A program made the translations under genes and the position numbers. From assembly GCF_036785885.1 (NCBI RefSeq), contig NC_092323.1:9928501-9992500 (forward strand): a DNA stretch of 64,000 nucleotides, read 5' to 3'. Position 1 is the stretch's first letter, and each line of letters begins with the position of its first letter. Positions 1-10,559 of the stretch are shown piece after piece. The notes under the pieces are model-generated. The model was not told the DNA's origin. It saw nothing but the letters and a program-made list of their open reading frames with translations, and made no database searches. Source of the DNA: Coffea arabica (Eukaryota > Streptophyta > Magnoliopsida > Gentianales > Rubiaceae).

Positions 1-430
1 GTATTCAGATTTGACACCTTTGCAAGCAGCTATAGGGGTTGTGCAGCAGGTATTTCATGTCTAATTCTGACTGAAGCATGCCAACCAAAGCTTTTTAAGG
101 TTGTAAAATAGCATCCGACCTTTCTTGTCTCTCAGGGTCTACGGCCTGCAATTCCTAAGCACACACATCCAAAATTAGTAGAGCTGCTTGAGAAGTGCTG
201 GCTGCAGGATCCTACTCACAGACCAAATTTCTCCCAAATTTTGGAAAATTTGCAGAGAATTGCCAAGGAGGTGGGCATTCTTGAGAGAATTTAGTCAATA
301 TATGATGTTGTTGGTTGAGTTGGACTGACATTAGCTATCTTGAAAACAGGTTGTAGATGAAGTAGAAGATCGGCAGAAGGACAAATCGATCGGTGGGTTT
401 TTCTCCTCTCTCAGGAAGGGCCATCATTGA
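1..430 (+). CDS. STY46/STY17-like (RAF-type MAPKKK-like) Ser/Thr/Tyr kinase, 3' end only
   Basis: C-terminal 87 codons of a protein kinase that begins upstream of the window. Three exons are visible: 1-49, 136-270 and 350-430 (stop TGA 428-430), joined by GT-AG introns in phase. The reading ends kinase subdomains X-XI: YSDLTPLQAAIGVVQQ, then GLRPAIPKHTHPKLVELLEK, then CWLQDPTHRPNFSQI, where the Arg of HRPNF is the invariant subdomain XI arginine. The tail ends GGFFSSLRKGHH, which closely resembles the ends of Arabidopsis STY8/STY17/STY46. Those cytosolic kinases phosphorylate chloroplast transit peptides. The family call is firm, but which paralogue it is remains unsure because the ACT domain and catalytic core are outside the window. 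Confidence 0.85.
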
Positions 431-1145
431 CAATTCGACGTTATGATTCTGTTGCATAGAATTTCATCATTTGTTGAGTACAGAATTTTTTTTTCCCCCT
501 CGTTATCGAAACACGTGTAATCCATCGGGTTAGTGAAAAGTTTCCTTTCAGCTATTAATGCAGCTTTGAACCACTTATCCAATCAAGGCTCAGTAACCTT
601 TTACAGGTACTATTTTCAACTCGTTTCGTCAAGGGCTGTGCCTGTTTTTGTTTTATCATGTATGCTTCATTCCCTCTTTTCCGGATCAAAGTGCTTATGA
701 ACTCGTGAGTTGGAAGTAATGGTCGAATTTGGACGGCTTGTGGGCATTATTACATTGGAGAAACATTCCATGCTCCGGATTGTGAGGATAACAAGTAAAA
801 TTCGTTCCATACAACAACCAAATTCTTTTTCCCAGTTTTTTTCCCCCAACTAAAAGTAGGAGAATCAGAGTAGACAAAAAGAATTCAGGGAGGTGAATTG
901 GATAGGCTTGTTAAAGTACGCATAGGATGTGTCGAGTTCTGAAAATTAGTGCATTATTCAATGCGAATGGTAAAGTCACTCGCGAAACCAAATAGAAAAT
1001 GACCGTGAAGAGTGAAGCAGAATCATAAACAAAAGAACCCTTGAAACCGAAGACTGATGTTGAATCATAAACATAGGAACCCCTTATGATTGATGGGATT
1101 GTTGATGTTTTGTGGCTTCCGAAGTCGATCATCCGCATCTACCGA
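431..1145. other. Shared 3' region of convergent kinase and IQD genes
   Basis: No coding exon was found. The stretch lies between the stop of the kinase (+) and the stop of the IQD gene (-), so it should hold both 3' UTRs and terminators. Around 1020-1080 a short sequence containing GAATCATAAACA is imperfectly repeated. Open frames here carry no family signature. Confidence 0.6.
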
Positions 1146-1628
1146 TCATTGCAAAAGGAGCTGTCGAGCTCGAATAGTGACCTGCAACCTTGCAAGCGCA
1201 TGCATGCAGTGCAAAGCAATTCGAGCCTGTCTTCTCACACACACCCCACGAACAGCCGCTTGCAGCTTCACAAGGCTTCTAAGTGCTCGAAATGCCCGTC
1301 TTGCCTGATGAAAATATAAAGAACAAAGTTTCCAAATTGAGCAAGAAGGCTTATCAGATTGAGAAATTTTAACGTAAACGAAGAAAAGTTGTTACGAATA
1401 AAATACAAGGTGCCCCCTGAAGCAGGCTTGGATCTGAATTGCTGCGAGTTCTTCTTTAGACAGAGAAATTCTGATATCCTCGCTGAGTCTCGTTGTTGTT
1501 GTTGTTGCTTCACTAAAGCAACTGCGGCTTGTATTGTTGTTGTGAAGAACGATTAGTGTTTCGCGGGGAGCTGATCGGAAGAGTTTTCTTCGGGCAACAC
1601 GGAACCATTTCTTTCCGGGCATTCCCAT
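1146..1628 (-). CDS. IQD20: Small IQ67-domain (IQD20-like) calmodulin-binding protein
   Basis: Two exons on the minus strand: 1407-1628 (ATG at 1628-1626) and 1146-1304 (stop TGA 1148-1146), with a 102-bp intron. They encode 126 residues. A basic N-terminus ([17 protein letters not shown]) is followed from about residue 59 by an IQ67 domain: [16 protein letters not shown], then [20 protein letters not shown], then [18 protein letters not shown]. It stops soon after RARQLLLQ. Most IQD proteins are 300-600 residues long. This one has only the calmodulin-binding module and matches the Arabidopsis IQD20 type (about 100 residues). The intron falls inside IQ67 between HL and ARR, the position conserved in the family. 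Likely role: a calmodulin/Ca2+-regulated scaffold at microtubules or nucleus, inferred from family. Confidence 0.88.
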
Positions 1629-2731
1629 TTTCTACCATTGATCAGGCGTCTACTTCTTTGCCAGAGCTTCTCTCTTGGCTTGTCCTTTCGATGATATAGC
1701 GAGCAAGTACGCAGACGTATGCGCAACACGTTCTGTTGAATAGGGACGACTCCTCATATTTTTGGGAAGTTTGAACGTGGAGGGATGAATATTTTTTTTC
1801 TGTGGCTTCGGTTGTTGGGATTTCAAGCTTTCTGATCCAAGAAGCCAAGAGCCGATACACAGGACCACCTAATCAGCAGGCCTGGTGATTAAATAATTCT
1901 ATTTCGATCCCTTCTTGAGGACGCGCACCATTTTTTTCCCCTCCCCTCCCCTTTGATGTAAAGGCAAATCTTATATTGGAAGCTTGAAAACACCGATTCC
2001 CATTTCTATAACTGACGCTTCCTTTCAACGGGTTCTCTTAGAATTGAAAAAATGAACATAATAGGAAACAATTCGACCTTGATGTTCCAAAACATTGCTT
2101 TGTATTGCCTACTGCAAAACAGAGCTTTTAGACTGTCACTCGTGCAGTTGTGGTTCATAAGTGAAGGATTTTGCGCCTTACTCTGTGGAGGAAGTCAACT
2201 GACACCCTTCACCTAATAGACCCCAGCAACCTTTAGATTCAAGCTCAGCAACCAGAGTTAGTGAGCACTTGCCTTTTTGATGGATTGATCACTTCTATCC
2301 CTCACCATTAACGTCAGTGGTAAATGGTGGCTCATTGCTATTTTATACCTATAACTAAAAGACTAAGCAAATCCAGCACATACAAATACAATTGAACAAT
2401 TACAAAGACTTCTTGTTAATCTCAGATCATCCAGATTACAAGACAAACTACATTCAAAGGATCAGCGCCATGCATCTATTATCCATAGTCAAATGCACAT
2501 CAGAAGAAAAATGACCAGCAACTTATAATTCATACGACATAATCCCAGTAAATTGCTGTACAACTTCCATTCTAATTGTTTGACATTGGCTTTTCTCCCT
2601 GCTTGTAAAGTCAGTACACAGCCAGTTTTTATTTTTTTTTATTTTTTTAAAAAATTATTTTGCATAATCTAACGCTGTACATAGCCTGTGTTATTAAGCG
2701 TCACAACCCGTGTTCCCCTCCTCCATAGTCA
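1629..2731. other. Spacer: upstream of IQD gene, downstream of STR16
   Basis: No supported exon. It contains the promoter side of the minus-strand IQD gene (1629 upward) and the 3' UTR side of STR16 (below 2731). A T-rich block at 2625-2650 is low complexity. Open frames at 1642-1868 lack any family signature. Confidence 0.55.
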
Positions 2732-4648
2732 TCACGACTCTGTCGGAAGTTCATTCTGTACCCAGGCAGCATATCCGCCTGCAATGTCTGTAATGCCAGT
2801 AAACCCCTGCAGAATAAGCGCTTAATTAGTCCATGGAGAGAAATAGATATCACAGGGATGTTTGAGTTGGTTGCATGAAATGCGTATTCACAGCACGAAT
2901 GCAAGTATCTGGAACTTCTTGCTGGACCTATTTTACAAGCCACATGAAGCTGAACTCGAAATTAATCAACAGGAACAGGGAATGTGATATCTTTAAGTTG
3001 GACTTACCACATACTCACATAGATACATATAAACCAGAAAACTAAGTTTAAAGCTCCAATCTTCACTGAAACTCAGTTTAAAGCATCAATCTTCACTGGG
3101 TACGTGTCGAATTATAAGACTGTAGACTAATAAACACAAAGAACTCACAGCAGATATAAGATCAGTTGCAGCCATCAATGACCTTTTCCCCAATTGGCAG
3201 CCCTATAAAAACAGAGCAAGTTGAAATGAATAGTAAGGAATTAGGAAGCAAATCTCAGTAAACAAAAGCACCTCAGCCCACCCTTCCCCCTGTCCAGCCC
3301 ATCTCAGGGACAAAGGAAAAGGCAAGACCGGAATTAAAGGGATGCATTTTTGAAACTTACAACAATAATTTCGTCATCTTTCCCAAAAATTGCTAAAACT
3401 TCGTCCACAAAGTTCAGGTTTTTAGTCATACCTGTGTTTATATACCAAAAAGGCAACATCAGGAAGAAGCTAAATTGCATAAGATCCATAAGATAGTATA
3501 TTCTGTTCTTTTAAAAGTCAATGCTTTCCCGACTTTTCTTGCTTATGTTTTACGTTTATTATACCAAGGGTTCTAATCAGACAATTTACACTACATATCC
3601 CAGAGGCACGAATAGATATGCATGATATAGTGAGCCTACACAAATTCCATTCCCATTATGCATCCTGATTACACTGGTCTTTCTCCACAGTAAGGTCAAA
3701 TGGAGACATAATTCATGTATCCACTGTACTTATCCCTCGGAACTCAAAGTGGAATTAGGCATATGCATATTAATTTAGGGGTAATACCTAAACGACAATA
3801 CGATATCCCCTGCAACTGCATTAAGCTAAAGCAGATAAAATGCAAATTTCACTTTTAATCATCATACACTTGAGAACAAGAGTTTGCTTAAATTAAAAAA
3901 CACTGGCAAGATAAATTAATTCAGAACTAAATTTTAGTGGTGCAAAACCTGATCCAACTCTAAACATGTAAGGCACATTGACAGCCCCAGCAGCATGACC
4001 AGCACTGAATTCTTCAGCAGTCCTGCACAGCACCACTACATAAACATCTCGTGGCTATGACAGTCTGAATTGACTCAATTTTCATAATCCCTTTTCTAAA
4101 ATTGATTGATATTAAGCAGAATACTGAAACAGCCACCTGACATCTAAATAACGATGGCCTGCCTGAAGCAGCTCCTGAGCTACACGAACCGGGACTGATG
4201 TTGGTGGTGGTGCTGCTGCTGATGCGTTTGATTGAACATTCTCTCCAACAGTAGCCATCCAACTGTCACAGCATCCATACACACAAAAGTCATCAGTGCC
4301 ACAGATGATGAAAGATTCAGCAAAAAGATACAAACAAGAAAACAAAATGAATTAGAAGCCAACCTGAAGCTGGGATTTCTGTGGCCAGTGCTGAACTTGC
4401 GTTGTTTCGGGAGTTGAAACTTAGCCTTGGCCATTGATAGCGCTGAGACTGAGGCATAGCTACAAAACAGGATTTTTACTTTTATTTTTTTTAGATTACG
4501 CATGATACTACAATGAATAGTAAATAAAGGGGAGGAAACAGATGATGGCCAGATGATAGGTTTGTCACCTTTTCCTGAAATGGTGCGGAAGATTACGCAG
4601 AAATGTTGACAAGGTAGCGGAGGAGGAAACCGAGAGAGCCCCCATCAT
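2732..4648 (-). CDS. STR16: Chloroplast single-domain rhodanese (thiosulfate sulfurtransferase 16-like)
   Basis: Seven exons: 4569-4648, 4364-4459, 4137-4262, 3949-4022, 3361-3431, 3149-3202 and 2732-2806. All junctions are in phase and give 191 residues. The first ~70 residues are Ser/Arg-rich (start MMGALSVSSSATLSTFLRN), fitting a plastid transit peptide. The rhodanese domain follows: VRVAQELLQAGHRYLDVR, EEFSAGHAAGAVNVPYM, FGKDDEIIVGCQLGKRS with the persulfide-forming Cys at 151, and GFTGITDIAGGYAAWVQ. The protein ends NELPTES. The family (STR16, SEN1/DIN1-type) transfers sulfane sulfur to thiols. The active loop reads CQLGKRS where relatives I recall have CQSG(G/K)RS. The gene is divergent from LTO1 across about 1 kb. 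Confidence 0.92.
3041..3099. repeat. 30-bp tandem duplication in STR16 intron
   Basis: Two adjacent 29-30 bp copies (3041-3069 and 3071-3099) share AGTTTAAAGC and CAATCTTCACTG. The repeat is inside the intron between exons 5 and 6 and is not predicted to affect coding. Confidence 0.75.
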
Positions 4649-5332
4649 GGGTTTGAAGTTTACGAGGAAGTTCAAATGCTGAACAAACTATCTGTCTTGT
4701 GACTCTGGGGGTTTTTCTTTGCTCTTTTCACCAGCGTTTTGTTTTACTCTGTTTAGTCTAGCTTGGAGAAGAGACCCTGTAGAAAGAAGATGAGCATGCG
4801 CATATACTGAAAGGCATGGATATTTATTTACGACAAAAAAATTTTTATTTTTGGCGTGGGAAACAGACTAGGGGTACCGAAACATCATAGGATGATGGAT
4901 TTTTGTTTTGGTTGCCACGATAGTTGTGGTGGAATCAGGTAAGGGGATATTTATCAATTGTCATCATTTACTAAGAATATGAATAACAAGGAGAAGTTGG
5001 AATTGGATAAAATCTAGTAACATGATGGAGTGGAGATCCTAACTCGGGACGTGGCAGTGGTGTGGAGATAAGTCCCAAAAATTGTCACCTGGAGCTGGAG
5101 GTTTTATCTCCGATCACGCTTCTCAATGCCCACACAATTAAGGACGTGTATTTTTCCTTCTTTCTTTTCTTTTTTTTTTTTTGGTAGTAAATAAGGACAG
5201 TTGTGGAGTTCTGGACCTTCTGGTTTTGGGCCCCTGACGTTTTCGACTCATGTTTTTTCATTCACTTCTAAAGCACAGGCTAGGGTTGGATTTGACTAAC
5301 AGGAATGAAAGAGAGTGCTAAGGTTTTACTTC

Positions 5333-5398
<66 letters not shown>

Positions 5399-5676
5399 AA
5401 TACTAGATCTATCCATCATTCCATTCATTTTCAGGGACCAGTAAATAAAAAAAAATATTAATTTGAGATTTTAATATTAATTTGCGGGTGGCAGGGCCGA
5501 CGCGTGAAGGCCCGGCTGGAAAGGGCCTTCACCACCTGAAAAGAAATTTTGTATCCACGGCCCAATTCTAGTAAGTCACAGAACTTGAGCTGCCTCGTAC
5601 CTGCCACTACCGGCGGTTGTGCCGTTAGTTGGCTGTATACTGTATACTTCCCGGAGGAGGAGTAGTAAAGCTGAAG
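4649..5676. promoter_or_regulatory. Divergent promoter region between STR16 and LTO1
   Basis: 1028 bp separate the start codons of STR16 (-) and LTO1 (+), so both promoters must lie here. No coding exon was found. It contains a (TC)n-(TA)n microsatellite at 5339-5397, about 280 bp before the LTO1 ATG. CT-rich tracts near plant start sites can act as core promoter (Y-patch) elements, but no defined box is claimed. Confidence 0.55.
5339..5397. repeat. Compound (TC)n-(TA)n microsatellite
   Basis: About 20 uninterrupted TC units (5339-5379) run directly into about 9 TA units (to 5397). It lies upstream of the LTO1 coding start and is likely length-polymorphic. Confidence 0.95.
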
Positions 5677-8600
5677 ATGGCGAAGGCGGCGAGCTGCGTA
5701 AGCAGCCTATCAGCTTCTCCTGTGTTCTTTCAAGCTCCTCTTCTCTCCCCTTCCCCGCCTCATTCCATTTCTACACATGTCCTCCACCACCAATCTAAGG
5801 TGCCCGCCCTATCCCGGTCTCTCTCTCTCTCACTCAAGTATCTGACTTGTAATCATCGAATGAAGAGTGGTTGCGCTCGGAGATTATCGTTGCTTCGGGT
5901 TAATTGCTTGCCGGAGCAGACCACCAGAGAAACTGAAGAAAACTCTGAGGCTAAAACGCCGACGTCAGCGTCAGCCTCAACGTCAACGTCGTCTTCTTAT
6001 TCTTCTGATAACGAAAGCGGAGTTACGGCATTGAATTGGGTCGCAGGACTCGGAGGATTAGGATTTCTGGAGACTTCCTACTTGACCTATCTCAAGCTCA
6101 CTGACTCCGATGCCTTTTGCCCTGTTGGAGGTGGTGGTGGCGGTGGCGGTTGCGGCAGCGTCCTTAATAGCGATTACTCTGTCGTTTTTGGTACAGAATG
6201 ATGCTACTACAGTTCTAGTTGATTTTGTTTCTTACTATTTTGTGTACTAAGTTTATAACTGAGGCACAAAATGATTCTCTTGGGCCATAACGGAGTTTAA
6301 AATGTTGATGGTGCATTACACATTCTGTTCCATAATAATAAATTTACGATCTTTCCTTTTGAAATTGAGCTACCTAAACATGCATACTCTGTTGAAGTGG
6401 TTTGATAAGCTGAATTGCTGATTGGATCAGTCGCAAAGCCATTGAAAGACTCCAGTATTTATTTGTTGACGTTGGGTTAAGTAAATTACTAAGCTATACT
6501 GAGTTTTTTTTTTTAACGATCCTTGATTTTTAAAATTAGGAACGCCTCGAGAGAAAAATATGATGTGTACTAGCTTAATTTTTATGCGTGCATGTATTTG
6601 TAAAAGCTATGCAGCTTACAGACATTAAAACCTTTCAGGTGTTCCTCTTCCATTGATTGGTATGCTTGCATATGGAGCGGTTGCAACGCTTGGCCTACAA
6701 TTGGGTTCAAAGAAATTGCCTTTTGGAATTGGTGAAACAGATGCCCGTTCAGTATTGCTTGTGACAACTACTTCCATGGCGCTTGCTAGTGCCTACTTTT
6801 TGTATATTCTGACCACAAAATTTTCGGGGGAATCGTGTTTGTATTGCTTAACTTCAGCTTTCTTATCCTCCTGCTTGTTCTTCATCACTCTAAAGGTTCT
6901 TTCCAACATGACTCTCCCATTTTCTTAACTTGAATGCCTTCTCTATGCCATTAATTTTAGTGAATTTGAATGCTGCAGGATTTTGGTTTAAAGGAGTTAC
7001 AAAAAGAAGTTGTTTTGCAGCTATGCGTAGCTGTCCTGGTTGTTATTACCTTAAATTCCTCCTATAATGCTTTGCAACCCGTCTCAACAAGGTAATTAAG
7101 TCAGACGTCAATGTCGCATTGACTAGGGGGAAAGTATGTTGCATCTCTGCTCCCTTTTTTTCCTGGGAACTGCTTAAGCTCAATCATGTACCAATTTGGT
7201 CATTCCATGTCTGACTATATAATCATGTTGGAGTTAACCAATTTTAATGAGTAAATGAATTGAAAAAGTGGGACAAGTTAAGGCTTGAACTGTGAGAAAG
7301 GAAAAGGAAAAACTTAGGTGATTGCAAATAAAATATACAGTACCCACACCAAAGGGAATTAATACAATTGTTTTTTGCTTTCTGACATTCTTAATAACTG
7401 CACTTGTTGACGGGGCTTCATATTTTTCATAATATTAAGTGGCTCGCTGTTATCCTTTAATCTGAGTTTCCACATTCAACATCTCTAAGTTCCTTTTCAA
7501 CTGAAGGTTATCAGACAAAGAAATCTTTTATTTTCTTTAGCTTGCCTGAGGCACGTTTCTGATATTTTGACTAATTACTTTTAGTTATTACCTCTTATTA
7601 CAGTCTAGCGGAGGTTGACCTGCCATTTGTAAAAACTGAGGTCACAACCAAATCAAGTCCTTTGGCTGTTTCCCTTGCAAGGCATTTACATGCAATAGGA
7701 GCGAAAATGTATGGAGCTTTCTGGTGTTCACATTGTTTAGAACAGAAAGAGGTATTCACGTTTACATACTCTGCTTTAATTTGTTCCAAATATAAGTTGA
7801 GAATCATGATTTGTAAATATCTTACGTGTAAAAGCTCTCCATCCTATTTCGACTAGGAATACACATTTGAAAATTCTATCATAGAAAACATGGTGCCTCT
7901 GCTGTGAACTTTTTGACAGTATCTATTTTCTTGTTCTCTTGCAAGATGTTTGGACGTGAGGCATCAGATATATTGGATTATGTAGAATGCTTCCCTAATG
8001 GCTACAGAAAAGGAACTATAATGGCCAAGGCATGTACAGATGTTAAGATTGAAGGGTTTCCAACATGGGTGATTAATGGAGAGGTGAGCAAGCCTTAACT
8101 TTTAGTTGCAGTTTCTTCTTCTTTTCCTCCCCACCATTGTCTTTGGAAATGAATTTTTGGTTTGTTTTGAAAAGATAAAACCCTTCTCAGTATTATGTGG
8201 CATTTGGTCGGTTTGCTTTCTTCAGCCTGGTTTAAGGTGATGCTGAATTTGGCTCTATGTACAACTCTTATTTACTAAAACTACTGCATAAGAGTGATGG
8301 TTGTGCTTCTCCTCAAAAGGGTCTGTCTACACATTGTGCATTTGAAACCTTGCACAATCACATTCATGGTGAAAGACATTTAAAAAAAAAATGAAGTTGG
8401 AACAACATAATTTGGGTCAATGCATATTCATGAGGTTGAGATGGCGGCAACTTATAACATTTCGGTTTGATCTGTTTCTTTGTCCACAAGGATTATTCTA
8501 ATTGAATGAATTTTTAGTTGGTATGGGGACTCGTTTCTTACCAGCCTTCCCCTTTGAGCTTTGACCAGAGGACAGAAAAGATTAAGAGACTATCTCCTTG

Positions 8601-8733
8601 GGTTACATACTTGTACTGCAAACTTATGATGATGCTTTTTCACTTTTTGCAGGTTTTGAGTGGAGAATTAGATTTCTCAGAGCTTGCTAAAGCCTCCGGA
8701 ATTAAACTTGAAGATCTCAGTCAAGCTAACTAG
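5677..8733 (+). CDS. LTO1: Thiol-disulfide oxidoreductase LTO1 (VKOR-thioredoxin fusion), chloroplastic
   Basis: Six exons: 5677-6190, 6639-6895, 6979-7091, 7604-7751, 7946-8083 and 8653-8733, giving 416 residues. An N-terminal Ser-rich plastid transit region of about 110 residues is followed by the VKOR membrane domain: LNWVAGLGGLGFLETSYLTY, Cys148 and Cys159 of the loop pair, NSDYSVVFGVPLPLIGML, and the active-site pair C238-L-Y-C241 in SGESCLYCLTSAF. A C-terminal thioredoxin-like domain carries W335-C-S-H-C339 and GFPTWVING. In Arabidopsis LTO1 forms disulfides in the thylakoid lumen (FKBP13, PsbO) and is needed for photosystem II assembly. Oddity: eight Gly (residues 151-158) sit between the loop cysteines. 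The start at 5677 is the first ATG of the frame, and the next upstream in-frame start-like codon is only TTG. Confidence 0.95.
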
Positions 8734-9869
8734 GGGGATTTTTGTGTTGTTCTTGAACAGCTTCTACGTGATGGCTTAGTGATTACACAAGTACAGGATC
8801 CATTCATCTTTCTTTGCATATGTCGCAGTGTCTCATAGTTGTATAGCCCGACAAAAGAAAGCTGCTCAAGGGTGCTTCAAATCATTTGGATGGCAGTACG
8901 AGAAATTTAAGAGGTGCCTCACCCCCCCCCCCCCCTCCTCCTCCTCCTCCTCCTCCCGCTTAAGTTTGTATGTAAGAGTCTTGAGAGAATGCTTAGGTAG
9001 ATTTTGGAAAGGGATTTTCTATCAGTAAACATATTTCTTAATCACCTTTTTATCTCACATATATCAAATCGCTACAGTACATCTTCTACAAAAACTTCAG
9101 AAAATTGCGATCCAAACTGTGAATCTTGTTATAAAATCAATAGGCACGTTAGTAGTGTTGTATTATCAAATCTCGCCCACCAGTTCTTCTTTATGCTTAA
9201 CTACTACTTTTGTGCATGTGCACCCAACCTGTCGACTTTAGCTTCCTTGGGCGTTTTTTAAGATAAAGAATTAGTATTTTACGCTTTATTGCAAAAGGTT
9301 ACATAGCGGTCAAAGGCAAAACAAAACATGACAACCCGAAACAAATTGAAATTCTCATACCAGCTATCTAAAGTTAGTCTACCCAGATTAACATCAGGGA
9401 TTGAGAAAAGAGGAGATAAATAAGCTAAAAGAGGGAGGTCTTGGCATAGGATGCAAACTGTGGCATAACGAGATTACCGTCGCATTGGCAGCTTAAGGCG
9501 TAATACATGATGCTAACATATCAACCACGCTTTCTTGAGCTCTCTCTCTCTCTCGGGGTATTTCGAGGCGTGGGATTTGAATGAAGCTAGAGCTAGAACT
9601 TTTCCCTCGACGCTAAAAACGCGACATTTTCCGCTCCATACAGACAACGCCTTCTACCCGTTCTTCCCAGGGCCGCTGTGTTCCTGAAAATTGAAAACCC
9701 ATTAGCCATTCCATGCTCAGAACTCTAACCCGGAACATTTCCCAGCTGTTGCCGGAAACACATAACTATTTGACCAAAACGACGTGTTACGAGCAAGTCA
9801 AGGCGAAACTAGCAACGACGTCGTTTTTTCAACTTTAGCTTATTTCTGAGGTTTCAATTCAGGCGAAGA
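8734..9869. other. LTO1 3' region and spacer to PIG-M
   Basis: No exon supported. It holds the LTO1 3' UTR, a (C)n-(TCC)n microsatellite near 8922-8957, and a degraded MITE-like stretch at about 8985-9120 ending in GCGATCCAAACT (see the related element at 19389-19560). The GC-richer part from 9540 to 9870 is probably the promoter and leader of PIG-M. Confidence 0.5.
8922..8957. repeat. (C)n-(TCC)n microsatellite
   Basis: A run of about 14 C is followed by about seven TCC units, 190 bp past the LTO1 stop. Confidence 0.9.
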
Positions 9870-9929
9870 ATGGCAGATCTCATTCCATATGTCCGGGATC
9901 CCCTTTCCATACCAAGTCAAGAAATATAA
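9870..9929 (+). other. Possible uORF in PIG-M 5' leader exon
   Basis: ATG at 9870 opens a 19-codon frame (MADLIPYVRDPLSIPSQEI) closed by TAA 9927-9929, and AG|GTACG follows at once as a good splice donor (cut after 9930). Read as an untranslated first exon spliced to an acceptor shortly before 10560, this would be an upstream ORF on the PIG-M mRNA. The leader exon is inferred and not proven. Confidence 0.35.
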
Positions 9930-10559
9930 AGGTACGATTTATTATTATTTTTGTTTTCCAATAGCTGGTTATTACTTATTTGGTACTCGCATTTGCTTCC
10001 TACTTTAATGTCATTGTCGTCTAATCAATGCTTCTCAAAAAAAAAAAAAAAAAAATCAAACTTGGGCTTGTAGCTTCTTTCTGCTTTGAAGATCATGTTT
10101 TGTTCTACTTGCAATGATTGAGATGCCTTTAGTTTTCAATCGGTACTGAGTTTTAGTTACGTGATTACTTGCGTATGGCCCATTTGACAAAATGCCGATA
10201 TGGCATTGTTTTTCTTATGCTCCACTCGAGCTGGTAGTGTTTTGGTTTCGCATTTATAGAGCGTGCTGTTTTTGCAATATGCTATCCCTTTATTATAAAG
10301 CGTTGATCTTTAAGCTTGCAAATTATGTTTGCACATCTCTTCTTTTACTCTAAAAATAAATAAATGCTGTCGTGTCTCTGCAACTCATGCTGATTTTGTA
10401 CTGCCTAGCAGATGCAGTCGAACAAAATTTACTCAAACAGTTGAGCACTAGTTCCAGTATGTGGAATGCTTGAAAATGAAGAGTATATAATTAGTCAAGG
10501 AGCAGTTACTGTATGTGACACAGAAAAAGATAGTTTCTTCAAGTGGTATTTCTATAAGA

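Noticed and set aside
1086-1319. Plus-strand frames of 72-77 codons
   Set aside because: They lie antisense to exon 2 of the IQD gene, whose IQ67 reading is unmistakable.
5629-5676. Upstream extension of LTO1 (16 codons before ATG 5677)
   Set aside because: The codon at 5629 is TTG, not ATG. The first ATG in frame is 5677.
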